A DNA stretch of 64,000 nt from Pseudomonas fluorescens (GTDB lineage: Bacteria; Pseudomonadota; Gammaproteobacteria; Pseudomonadales; Pseudomonadaceae). The translations under genes and the position numbers were made by a program. Shown piece after piece: positions 56,166 through 63,829 of the stretch (the first letter of the stretch is position 1; each line of letters begins with the position of its first letter). A model generated the notes under the pieces. That model saw only the letters and a list, made by a program, of their open reading frames with translations, was not told the origin of the DNA and did not search any database. The DNA lies in the NCBI RefSeq assembly GCF_902497745.1, contig NZ_CABVHJ010000003.1, forward strand, positions 155,299 to 219,298, given 5' to 3'.

Positions 56166-58295
56166 TCAGCCGTTGGGCCCTACTGTCGCAACGATGGTCA
56201 CTTGCTTGTTGTCCGGTATTTCCTGGTAGGCCAGCACATGCAATCCAGGGACTGCGAGGCGGCCAAAGCGCGAGAGCATCGCGCGGATCGGGCCAGCGAC
56301 CAAAAGGATCACCGGCTGACCTTGCATTTCCTGACGCTGCGCCGCTTCGATGAGCGAACGCTGCAGCTTCTCGGCCATGCTTGGCTCCAGCAGAACGCCC
56401 TCTTCCGAGCCTTGTCCTGCCTTCTGCAGACTATTGAGCAATATTTGTTCCAACCTTGGTTCCAAGGTGATCACAGGCAGCTCGGACTCAGTGCCTACAA
56501 TGCTTTGGACGATGGCGCGCGATACGCCGACCCGCACGGCAGCCACCAACGCGGCGGTATCTTGACTCTTCGCGGCGTTGTTGGCGATGGCTTCGGCAAT
56601 GCTGCGGATATCGCGCACCGGCACGTGTTCGGCGAGCAGCGCTTGCAGCACTTTGAGCAACTGCGACAACGTGACCACGCCCGGCACCAGCTCTTCAGCC
56701 AGCTTCGGCGAGCTTTTGGCCAGCAATTGCATGAGTTGCTGCACTTCTTCGTGGCCGATCAGCTCACTGGAGTGCTTGTACAGAATCTGGTTCAAGTGCG
56801 TCGCAACCACGGTGCTGGCATCGACCACGGTGTAACCGAGCGATTGTGCCTGCGCGCGCTGGCTGATTTCGATCCACACCGCCTCGAGGCCGAAAGCCGG
56901 ATCTTTGGCGTTGATACCGTTGAGCGTGCCGTAGACCTGGCCCGGGTTGATCGCCAGTTCGCGGTCCGGATAGATCTCGGCTTCAGCGAGGATCACCCCC
57001 ATCAGGGTCAGGCGATAGGCGCTGGGCGCCAGATCGAGGTTGTCGCGGATGTGCACGGTCGGCATGAGGAAGCCCAGATCCTGCGAGAGCTTCTTGCGCA
57101 CACCCTTGATCCGCGCCAGCAATTGCCCGCCCTGATTACGATCCACCAGCGGGATCAGGCGATAGCCGACTTCCAGACCGATCATGTCGATCGGTGTCAC
57201 GTCGTCCCAGCCCAGCTCTTTGGTTTCCATGGCGCGGGCCGGCGACGGCAGCAGTTCCTGCTGACGCTTGACCTCTTCCAGCGCTACGACCTTGGCCACG
57301 TTCTGCTTTTTCCAGAACAGGTACGCGCCGCCAGCGGCCAGCGCCGCCATGGTCAGGAAGGAGAAGTGCGGCATGCCCGGCACCAGGCCCATGACTGCCA
57401 TCAAACCGGCCGCCACCGCCAGCGCTTTCGGCGAGGCGAACATCTGACGATTGATCTGCTTGCCCATGTCTTCCGAACCGGAAGCACGGGTCACCATGAT
57501 CGCTGCCGCTGTCGACAACAACAGTGATGGCAATTGCGCCACTAAACCGTCACCGATGGTCAGCAAGGCATAAACCCGGCCCGCATCGCCGAAGCTCATG
57601 TTGTGCTGGAAGATACCGACGGCCATGCCGCCGATAAGGTTGATAAACAGAATCAGCAGGCCGGCGATGGCGTCACCGCGGACGAACTTGCTGGCACCGT
57701 CCATCGAACCGTAGAACTCAGCCTCTTGGGCGACTTCCTGACGGCGCGCCTTGGCCTGGTTCTGGTCGATCAGACCGGCGTTGAGGTCGGCGTCGATCGC
57801 CATTTGTTTGCCGGGCATCGCATCGAGGGTGAAACGCGCGCTCACCTCGGAAATCCGCCCGGCACCTTTCGTTACCACGACGAAGTTAATGATCATCAGG
57901 ATCGCGAAGACCACGATACCGACCACGTAGTTACCGCCGATCACCACCTCACCGAAGGCCTGAATCACCTTACCGGCAGCGGCGTGGCCATCCTGACCGT
58001 GGAGCATCACCACCCGCGTCGAAGCCACGTTCAACGCCAGCCGCAACAACGTCGCGACCAGCAGGATCGTCGGGAACACGGCGAAATCCAGCGGCCGCAG
58101 TGCATACACGCAGACCAGCAGGACGACAATCGACAGCGCGATGTTGAAGGTAAAAAACACGTCGAGCAGGAACGGCGGAATCGGCAACATCATCATTGCC
58201 AACATGACCAGCAGCAACAACGGCACGCCCAGATTGCCTCGACTGAGGTCGGCAACATTCGTGCGAGCAGTGTTGAATAACTGAGAGCGATCCAC
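56166..58295 (-). CDS. flhA: Flagellar export gate protein FlhA
   Basis: A 709-residue export-gate subunit with about eight N-terminal spans (to about residue 330) and a large cytoplasmic domain docking chaperone-substrate complexes. The FHIPEP signature is GNYVVGIVVFAILMIINFVVVTKGAGRISEVSARFTLDAMPGKQMAIDADLNAG. The length and blocks are complete. The start is a GTG at 58295 (MDRSQLFNTARTN) preceded by AAAGGA and GGGG. It is the first gene of the leftward flhA-flhF-fleN-fliA-che series. Confidence 0.97.
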   Translation of the reverse strand: MDRSQLFNTARTNVADLSRGNLGVPLLLLVMLAMMMLPIPPFLLDVFFTFNIALSIVVLLVCVYALRPLDFAVFPTILLVATLLRLALNVASTRVVMLHGQDGHAAAGKVIQAFGEVVIGGNYVVGIVVFAILMIINFVVVTKGAGRISEVSARFTLDAMPGKQMAIDADLNAGLIDQNQAKARRQEVAQEAEFYGSMDGASKFVRGDAIAGLLILFINLIGGMAVGIFQHNMSFGDAGRVYALLTIGDGLVAQLPSLLLSTAAAIMVTRASGSEDMGKQINRQMFASPKALAVAAGLMAVMGLVPGMPHFSFLTMAALAAGGAYLFWKKQNVAKVVALEEVKRQQELLPSPARAMETKELGWDDVTPIDMIGLEVGYRLIPLVDRNQGGQLLARIKGVRKKLSQDLGFLMPTVHIRDNLDLAPSAYRLTLMGVILAEAEIYPDRELAINPGQVYGTLNGINAKDPAFGLEAVWIEISQRAQAQSLGYTVVDASTVVATHLNQILYKHSSELIGHEEVQQLMQLLAKSSPKLAEELVPGVVTLSQLLKVLQALLAEHVPVRDIRSIAEAIANNAAKSQDTAALVAAVRVGVSRAIVQSIVGTESELPVITLEPRLEQILLNSLQKAGQGSEEGVLLEPSMAEKLQRSLIEAAQRQEMQGQPVILLVAGPIRAMLSRFGRLAVPGLHVLAYQEIPDNKQVTIVATVGPNG

Positions 58296-58356
58296 CGGTT
58301 TTCCCCGTTCCTTTAAAGCAAACTTTTGACGCCCAGAGCGGGCTCACGGCGGGTAC

Positions 58357-58373
58357 TGCAAGAAGCTTTCCAA
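58357..58373 (-). promoter_or_regulatory. Candidate sigma-54 promoter of flhA
   Basis: On the minus strand TTGGAAAGCTTCTTGCA keeps the invariant GG and GC with exactly 10 bases between, and the TTGCA -12 box. It lacks the CAC after GG. It ends about 60 bases before the flhA GTG. flhA is RpoN/FleQ-dependent in Pseudomonas aeruginosa, which fits. Confidence 0.5.
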
Positions 58374-58435
58374 CTTTTGCCAAGGATTGAAACAGAGAGG
58401 TTTAACCGAGAGTTTTCTACTGACCGGGATGCCCC

Positions 58436-58549
58436 CTTCGCGAGCAGGCTCGCTCCCACAGGGGAATGCATTCCAAATTGGGAATGTGATGCAACCAAAG
58501 GTGGGATTGGAATGCAATCCAAATGTGGGAGCGAGCTTGCTCGCGAAGG
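58436..58549. repeat. REP pair upstream of leader A
   Basis: The inverted units CGCGAGCAGGCTCGCTCCCAC and GTGGGAGCGAGCTTGCTCGCG are spaced by about 75 bases, and the spacer contains repeated ATGCATTCCAAAT-like words. The same arrangement in shortened form precedes the third leader copy at 63741. Confidence 0.85.
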
Positions 58550-58585
58550 GGCCAGTGAAGTCAGCGCAAATCACCTATTAAACTC

Positions 58586-58905
58586 AGGTGTTTAAAAGAC
58601 ACCTCCAGACACGCCTTCAAGGCTACAAATCCTTGCGCCATTGCCTACAGCCAAGCCAGAATCCGCCGGCTTGTGCGCTTTGGGGTCGGGTTCTATTGTG
58701 GGTCGGTCGCTGACACATCAGCGATCGGGTCTCGCAGCCCGTCGATCTCTGGACGCACAACATCCGCTTTGCTTATGGCGGCTGTACGTGGGAGACCTTC
58801 GGGTCTGCCGGCTCTAGAGTCCCGGTCTGCGACCCGCGTATAGCTGCCACCCTCATTCGTCTCGCAGCGAACGCTGGCAGCTCCAATGACTCCAGGAGCT
58901 TCACC
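58586..58905 (+). promoter_or_regulatory. Structured leader element, copy A, of DUF6124 gene 1
   Basis: 320 bases directly before the start codon, repeated with many base changes at 60049-60370 and partly at 63856-64000. Foldable parts: AGGTGT/ACACCT (58587-58605), CAAGCC/GGCTTG, CGCTGA/TCAGCG, and CGGG-TCTCGCAG-CCCG (58726-58741). A 16-bp helix (58777-58792 with 58833-58848; 13 Watson-Crick, 3 G-U) encloses hairpin AGACC-TTCG-GGTCT. TTCG-TCTCGCAG-CGAA (58856-58871) repeats the earlier loop. CTGCGA (58827-58832) complements both loops. GACTCCAGGAG (58888-58898), which carries the Shine-Dalgarno, partly complements CTCTAGAGTC (58812-58821). Promoter not located. Confidence 0.7.
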
Positions 58906-59265
58906 ATGATCAAACCAACGCCAAACCCACCCGAAACCGACCCCACCTCCCCCTACGAATCCCTCGATTCCAAAAAACTCCACGAAGCCGCCGACCGCGC
59001 CCTCGATCACTACCTCTGCCCGCCCGGCTTCACGCCACCGCCACGCAAAACCCGCCGGATGTACGCCGTCACCGCGGACTTCAAAAATGAGGAGCTGCTG
59101 GCCGATGCCAGCGAAACACTCGCCTCAGCCCGAACCATCGCCCATGACTTCGCCCACCTCATCCCCGCATCGCAGCGCAGGACGCTGTTGGGGATCGCGC
59201 AATTGATCATGCTCGGGGAACTGGCGGTGAATCGGGTGATGGATAATCTGGAATTACCGAATTAA
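58906..59265 (+). CDS. DUF6124-type small protein, copy 1
   Basis: A 119-residue soluble protein. The conserved start is MIKPTPNPPETDPTSPYESLDSKKLHEAADRALDHYLCPP. A Pro-rich bend follows, then TRRMYAVTADFKNEELLADASETLASARTIAHDFAHLIPASQRRTLLGIAQLIMLGELAVNRVMDNLEL, which looks helical. It matches small Pseudomonas proteins filed as DUF6124 (related to DUF3077); no function is known to me. AGGAG at 58894 gives a 7-base spacing to the ATG. It differs from copy 2 at residues 42 (Phe versus Ser) and 119 (Asn versus Gln). Confidence 0.85.
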   Translation: MIKPTPNPPETDPTSPYESLDSKKLHEAADRALDHYLCPPGFTPPPRKTRRMYAVTADFKNEELLADASETLASARTIAHDFAHLIPASQRRTLLGIAQLIMLGELAVNRVMDNLELPN

Positions 59266-59286
59266 CGCCTGATCACACGACAGAAA

Positions 59287-59317
59287 ATCATTCCCACGCG
59301 AAGCGTGGGAATGATCA
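59287..59317. repeat. Perfect palindrome ATCATTCCCACGC-GAA-GCGTGGGAATGAT
   Basis: A 13-bp perfect stem with a 3-base loop, 21 bases after the copy 1 stop. It belongs to the repeat class seen at 27321-27427 and could end transcription of copy 1, though no T-run follows. Confidence 0.7.
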
Positions 59318-59481
59318 ACAAGCCTTCCGACTTTTGCCGCGAAATCAAACAGAGGGATTTTACCGAGGATTGTTCTGTTGGCTGGCGAGCAGCCTCCGTG
59401 AATCAAACGGAATCGGAAAAGTCTCGTTGAAAGACTGAAAATCTGCCTGCTGCTCCCCCTTGTTCAACAAAATCAGATTTT

Positions 59482-59808
59482 CTAGAAACGCATCCTGGCC
59501 ACTTCCTTCGACCCATTTCCCACAAGATCAAAGTCGACCTCCGCGCCCGGTTTGATACTCATCTGGCGCCGATGCTCTTCCGGAACGATGAGGTAGTAAT
59601 TTTCATCCTCAAGCTCAGAAAGTAGCTGAGAGCCCGGGGCTTTTTTTATCTGCCGCGCCAGCTCTCTTGCGTCTCGAATGAAGGAAGCTCGGGAGTCAAA
59701 ATCAGCTTCAGCTTCAGCATCGGCTTCGACTTCGGCTTCGGCTTCGGCGTTAGCCTTGATAAAGACCGTACCCGTGCTCTCGTCATACCTTACGAATGTA
59801 CCTTTCAT
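59482..59808 (-). CDS. Hypothetical protein with acidic EA-repeat tract
   Basis: A 108-residue protein starting at ATG 59808 with GGGAGAG 6 bases upstream. The N-terminal strand-rich KGTFVRYDESTGTVFIKAN is followed by NAEAEAEVEADAEAEADFD, encoded by a GCTTCG-like hexamer tract at about 59702-59755. After a basic helix comes a C-terminal segment ENYYLIVPEEHRRQMSIKPGAEVDFDLVGNGSKEVARMRF. No family was recognised. A weak hairpin (AAAATCTG/CAGATTTT, 59438-59481) abuts its stop. It lies antisense between the two DUF6124 copies. Confidence 0.6.
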   Translation of the reverse strand: MKGTFVRYDESTGTVFIKANAEAEAEVEADAEAEADFDSRASFIRDARELARQIKKAPGSQLLSELEDENYYLIVPEEHRRQMSIKPGAEVDFDLVGNGSKEVARMRF

Positions 59809-59890
59809 TTTATCTCTCCCTTTCGTGCAGAAGTGCGCGCACAAAGCGTGCGGCATCACCAACAATCAAATCGCAAAGAAATCTATTCCA

Positions 59891-59912
59891 CACCTGTAAA
59901 ACCTGACAGGTG
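59891..59912. promoter_or_regulatory. Imperfect palindrome CACCTGT...ACAGGTG, copy 1
   Basis: CACCTGT and CTGACAGGTG flank AAAAC. The copy at 61051 differs only in the five central bases. It lies 83 bases upstream of the 59808 gene and 137 bases before leader B. A protein-binding site is the simplest reading. Confidence 0.4.
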
Positions 59913-60048
59913 CGACGTCTTTTCAGACGAAAGGTAAATCTTGAGTCGCGCCGTAAATCGGTTGGGATCGTCCAATTGTCCTTGAGGTTTCTTCAGGAAC
60001 AGAAAACGTTTTCATCTGGACTGATCGCCCAAACTTTTGCCTTTAAAC

Positions 60049-60370
60049 CACGATGTTTAAAAGACACCTCCAGACACGCCTTCGAGGCTACAAATTCTTG
60101 CGTCATTGCCTACAGCCAAGCCAGAATCCGCCGGCTTGTGCGCCTTGGGGGCGGGTTCTATTGTGGGTCGGTCGCTCATTACTTCAGCGATCGGGTTTAG
60201 CAGCCCGGATTAACTCTAGACGCACAAAGTCCGTTGCAGTTATGGCGGCTTTGCGTGGGGCACTTCGGTGCGCCGGGTTCTAGAGTCCTGGTCTGCTAAC
60301 CCGCGTACAGCCGCCACCTCCTTCGTTAGCAGCGAACGGTGGCAGCTTCACTACTCTAGAGGCTTTACCG
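60049..60370 (+). promoter_or_regulatory. Structured leader element, copy B, of DUF6124 gene 2
   Basis: Aligns with 58586-58905 over the full length. Structural parts are kept with changed bases. The loop-1 hairpin is CGGG-TTTAGCAG-CCCG (60192-60207). The tetraloop hairpin is GCAC-TTCG-GTGC (60260-60271). The long helix is 60244-60259 with 60300-60315 (15 of 16 paired). The loop-3 hairpin is TTCG-TTAGCAG-CGAA (60322-60336). CTGCTAA (60293-60299) complements both loops over 7 bases. TCTAGAGT (60279-60286) complements ACTCTAGA at 60213-60220 and again at 60353-60360, where it touches the Shine-Dalgarno AGAGG (60358-60362). Confidence 0.7.
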
Positions 60371-60730
60371 ATGATCAAACCAACGCCAAACCCACCCGAA
60401 ACCGACCCCACCTCCCCCTACGAATCCCTCGATTCAAAGAAACTCCACGAAGCCGCCGACCGCGCCCTCGATCACTACCTCTGCCCACCCGGCTCAACCC
60501 CACCGCCCCGTAAAACCCGTCGGATGTACGCCGTCACCGCCGACTTCAAGAACGAGGAGCTGCTGGCCGATGCCAGTGAAACACTCGCCTCAGCCAGAAC
60601 CATCGCCCATGACTTCGCCCACCTCATCCCCGCATCGCAGCGCAGAACGCTGCTGGGGATTGCGCAATTGATCATGCTCGGCGAACTGGCGGTGAATCGG
60701 GTGATGGATAATCTGGAATTGCCGCAGTAG
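60371..60730 (+). CDS. DUF6124-type small protein, copy 2
   Basis: 119 residues, identical to copy 1 except Ser42 and Gln119. The genes differ at scattered, mostly synonymous sites, so the copies are recent or kept alike by gene conversion or selection. The leaders have diverged more visibly than the genes. The ATG is preceded by AGAGG at 8 bases, within a segment complementary to an upstream loop. The partner or target of the protein is unknown. Confidence 0.85.
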   Translation: MIKPTPNPPETDPTSPYESLDSKKLHEAADRALDHYLCPPGSTPPPRKTRRMYAVTADFKNEELLADASETLASARTIAHDFAHLIPASQRRTLLGIAQLIMLGELAVNRVMDNLELPQ

Positions 60731-60795
60731 CACGGTTCGGTGACAAGCCTTGAATGAATCGGTGCAGCGGCTGACGTCTTCGTCGGATCGCCGCC

Positions 60796-60887
60796 CGGAG
60801 CAAGCCCGCTCCCACAGGGATCGGCGTCGATCACAAACCTGTTTTTATACGCCGAACCCTGTGGGAGCGAGCCTGCTCGCGAAGGCA
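60796..60887. repeat. REP pair (one unit degenerate)
   Basis: AGCAAGCCCGCTCCCACAGGG and GTGGGAGCGAGCCTGCTCGCG lie in inverted orientation after DUF6124 copy 2. Confidence 0.8.
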
Positions 60888-60947
60888 ATCTCACCGCCAA
60901 CACAAACGGCTAAATGGGGCACGACGAAGCTTTCCCGCTTTTTAGTT

Positions 60948-61018
60948 CAAAAGATCGCAGCCTTCGGCAGCTCCTACATAGACCGGTGTAGGAGCTGCCG
61001 AAGGCTGCGATCTTTTGC
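60948..61018. repeat. Inverted GATCGCAGCCTTCGGCAGCT repeat pair
   Basis: Two inverted units separated by about 12 bases form a potential stem of more than 25 bp upstream of the Ig-like gene. This is the same class as at 23448, 43615 and 45669. Confidence 0.85.
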
Positions 61019-61050
61019 TTTTGATGTTCGCGCCAATGACCACTCGTCGC

Positions 61051-61072
61051 CACCTGTCAGATCTGACAGGTG
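61051..61072. promoter_or_regulatory. Perfect 22-base palindrome, copy 2 (CACCTGTCAGA and its complement)
   Basis: The half-site CACCTGTCAGA is followed directly by its reverse complement, 63 bases before the Ig-like gene start. It shares its outer bases with 59891-59912. It is a candidate operator controlling both accessory transcripts. Confidence 0.45.
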
Positions 61073-61135
61073 CGCAATTTTCAATTAAGCGCTCTGATAA
61101 CCCCTGCCCGTCCCCACCGCGCAGGAGCCTCATCC

Positions 61136-63616
61136 ATGACCACCTCAACCCCACCGGACAACACCGTCCTCGTCCTTAGCCCGCCAATGGTCAACGGCCA
61201 GACCACGCCCGTGACAGGTGCACATATCGGCGTGCCCTTGGTCGCTTATGACCTTGTCACCGACGGTGAAGGCGCCGTTGTCCTCGTCGATCCACCGTTG
61301 GCGGGCACCATGGATCCTGGGGACATCATGGAGCTTTGGCTTGAGAATGAACCGGCCGCACTGGACAGCGAAACCATTGAGGATCCAGACGTGCGCACCA
61401 CGGTGCGCATTCCCAAGGGCCGCCTGCATCCGGACAAGATCAATAAGCTGTACTACACCGTCAGGCGCGGCAGCAGCAACATCGGCACTTCCACACCACC
61501 ACTGGAAATCCTCTACAACCGCATCCGCCCCGGCCTGAAGGATCGCCTGACCGACCCCGGTGGCCACTCCGAACTCAAGTTGCTACTGCCGGAAGTGATC
61601 AAGAACGGCGTCGGCCCGGACTTCGTCAGCGCCGAAGTCTGCGTGGCCTACCCGTATTGCCGGGCGTATGACGTCATCACCCTCAAGTGCAACGGCGAAC
61701 TGCTGGAACCCAAGCCCAAGGTCAATCCGAATCAGGCGCCGCAACCGCCCAATCCCGGCTCAGAAAACCCGATCACCATTTGCTTCACCCTCACCCGCGC
61801 CTTTCTGGACGAGGCGAAACGGCTGGATAAAAAGCTGCATTTTTCCTACACCGTCACCGACCAGCTCGGCAACGGCCCGGACACTGATGCCCCGTGGTCG
61901 CCGGTGCAGAGCGTGAATGAGGATCTGGACGGCGTCCTGCTGCCGATGCCGATTCTGCTGGAACGTCTGGAAGACTTCCCAGGTGATGACGCGAGCATCA
62001 TCGATCTGGAAAAACTGGCCGGGAATCCGTTATTGGTGGTGGTTCTGACGGCAGACAACCGCTTTGTGGCGGGCGATGAAGTGCTCGCAACCTACACCGC
62101 TAAAAACACAGGCCAGCCCGCCGACGTAGTGGTGACTGTCCCCGGCAAAGTTGAAGCGGATCCTTTTGGTTCCAAGAAAACCTTGTTTATTGAAGTGGCC
62201 AACGACCAGGTTTTCGCGGGCAGTAACATTACCGTGACTTACGAACTGCGCAGGTCCAATGGCGATCTGGTGGGGAGCTCCAACATAGCGATCGCCACAG
62301 TGACCGATGCGGCCCCGATTGATCTGAAACCGGAAATCACCTCGGTAACAGACTCCCTGAACAAGGAAATCCCGCATAACGGTGGCACCGTCGATCCACA
62401 GGTGAAGTTGACTGGTACAGCGACACCACTGCAGCAGGTCGAGATTTTCGAGGGTGCAGCCACAAAAGGTAATCGCCCGGTAAATGCCAGCGGCATCTGG
62501 ACTTATGAGACCACACTGCCCGGCATTGGCACTCGCACATTCACAGCCAAAGCGAAGTACGGCACAGGTCAGGTCTCTGTCGGCAGAACATTGACCCTTT
62601 CCAATGCACTGACGCCTGCCATTGATTCGGTGAAGGACTCCGCAGACGTGGAAATACCCGACAATGGATTCACATCCGATACCACCATCAAACTGAACGG
62701 CACCGCCACACCGCGGCTGGAAGTCGAGATCTTTGATGGGGCTGTCCCGATAGGCAAAGCGACTGCCGATCCCGTAACAGGCAAATGGGAGCGGCTGGTT
62801 TCAGGCCTGAGTGTGGCTGCGCACAGCTTCAAGGCCAAGGCGTTGTATGGCACAGGTGCCGAGTCGGCGGTCAGAACATTGACCGTGACAGCCGCCACCG
62901 CCCCGACGATCACCTCAATAAAAGGCTTGCCGAGCGGCATCGAAATCCCCGGATATAGTCGCTTCACAATAGAAACAGCGATCAAGTTGAGCGGCTATGC
63001 CACTAAGGGATCCAAAGTCCAAGTATTCTCTGGAACGTCCTTAGGTCAAGTTTCTGCCAATGCGACAACCGGTTACTGGGAAAAAACGGTCACGGGCCTT
63101 AACGCGGGCACCGTATATGGATTTTGGGTTAAGGATTTGCATAATGATTTGAGATCTCACTCTGCTGATGTGCGTCCAATAGAGCTTTCACTAAGCGAGG
63201 ACTTTGGTTCGAGCAGACACCTAATAACGCCTAAAGGTGTGGCCTGTCATGAGATTCCTAGCGGGCAACTAACATGGGTCAGCGGATCAGGTAGCGTAAG
63301 GATTGAAAACGGCTCTACAACTGTCTCCCCCCACGAGAAGTCAAGATTGATGATATTCAACAACAGTACGGTGGACTACCAGTTCAGATCACCGTACTCC
63401 AGCCTCAGCTTTTGGATTGTGGGGTTAGTAGCTGTAGAATGCAAGTTGACAACTTATGACAAATCCGGAAAAACCTTAGAGACGAAAACCTATAATTCAG
63501 CACCCATTCGGCCCACTGCTATTAAATTTTCAACTCCGAGAATATTTAGATTAAGAATCGAAGGTATATTAAGCGCGCAACATCTAGAACTGGACAACTT
63601 TCAATTTACTCCATGA
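61136..63616 (+). CDS. Ig-like repeat protein with divergent C-terminal domain
   Basis: An 826-residue protein starting at ATG 61136 with CAGGAG upstream. No signal peptide or membrane span is visible. Residues 1-400 are beta-rich modules. About 400-685 holds three bacterial Ig-like repeats with the pattern VKDS-x4-EIPDNGFTSDTTIKLNGTATPRLEVEIFDGA...GKWE...GLSVAAHSFKAKALYGTGAES. The last 140 residues (from about PIELSLSEDFGSSRHL) are unlike the repeats and end in LRIEGILSAQHLELDNFQF, suggesting a carbohydrate-binding-like fold (guess). GC drops sharply there: hand count 60% at 61561-61620, 33% at 63541-63600. Likely a surface or secreted adhesin-type protein; route unclear. Confidence 0.75.
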   Translation: MTTSTPPDNTVLVLSPPMVNGQTTPVTGAHIGVPLVAYDLVTDGEGAVVLVDPPLAGTMDPGDIMELWLENEPAALDSETIEDPDVRTTVRIPKGRLHPDKINKLYYTVRRGSSNIGTSTPPLEILYNRIRPGLKDRLTDPGGHSELKLLLPEVIKNGVGPDFVSAEVCVAYPYCRAYDVITLKCNGELLEPKPKVNPNQAPQPPNPGSENPITICFTLTRAFLDEAKRLDKKLHFSYTVTDQLGNGPDTDAPWSPVQSVNEDLDGVLLPMPILLERLEDFPGDDASIIDLEKLAGNPLLVVVLTADNRFVAGDEVLATYTAKNTGQPADVVVTVPGKVEADPFGSKKTLFIEVANDQVFAGSNITVTYELRRSNGDLVGSSNIAIATVTDAAPIDLKPEITSVTDSLNKEIPHNGGTVDPQVKLTGTATPLQQVEIFEGAATKGNRPVNASGIWTYETTLPGIGTRTFTAKAKYGTGQVSVGRTLTLSNALTPAIDSVKDSADVEIPDNGFTSDTTIKLNGTATPRLEVEIFDGAVPIGKATADPVTGKWERLVSGLSVAAHSFKAKALYGTGAESAVRTLTVTAATAPTITSIKGLPSGIEIPGYSRFTIETAIKLSGYATKGSKVQVFSGTSLGQVSANATTGYWEKTVTGLNAGTVYGFWVKDLHNDLRSHSADVRPIELSLSEDFGSSRHLITPKGVACHEIPSGQLTWVSGSGSVRIENGSTTVSPHEKSRLMIFNNSTVDYQFRSPYSSLSFWIVGLVAVECKLTTYDKSGKTLETKTYNSAPIRPTAIKFSTPRIFRLRIEGILSAQHLELDNFQFTP

Positions 63617-63740
63617 AAACGGTCAGACTGCTCGATAGTAAATCACGACAGCAAGTGTACAAAAAGGTGGACGGATTTATTTAACTAGATATTTAAACAG
63701 CGGGGTTTGATCGAGGTTTTTCTGCTGACCGGGATGGCGC

Positions 63741-63829
63741 TTTCGCGAGCAGAATCGCTCCCACAGGGAACGCATTCCAAATATGAGAGTGGAACGCATT
63801 CCAAATGCGGGAGCGGTGCTCGCGAAGGG
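63741..63829. repeat. Decayed REP pair upstream of leader C
   Basis: Degenerate REP units with small deletions (CGCGAGCAGAATCGCTCCCAC and GCGGGAGCGGTGCTCGCG) flank GAACGCATTCCAAAT words. It aligns with the REP region at 58436-58549. Confidence 0.7.

Noticed and set aside
58586..58905. Bridge-RNA or group II intron interpretation of the twin loops
   Set aside because: The two-loop design is reminiscent, but no IS110-type recombinase, reverse transcriptase or intron boundary is present in the window.
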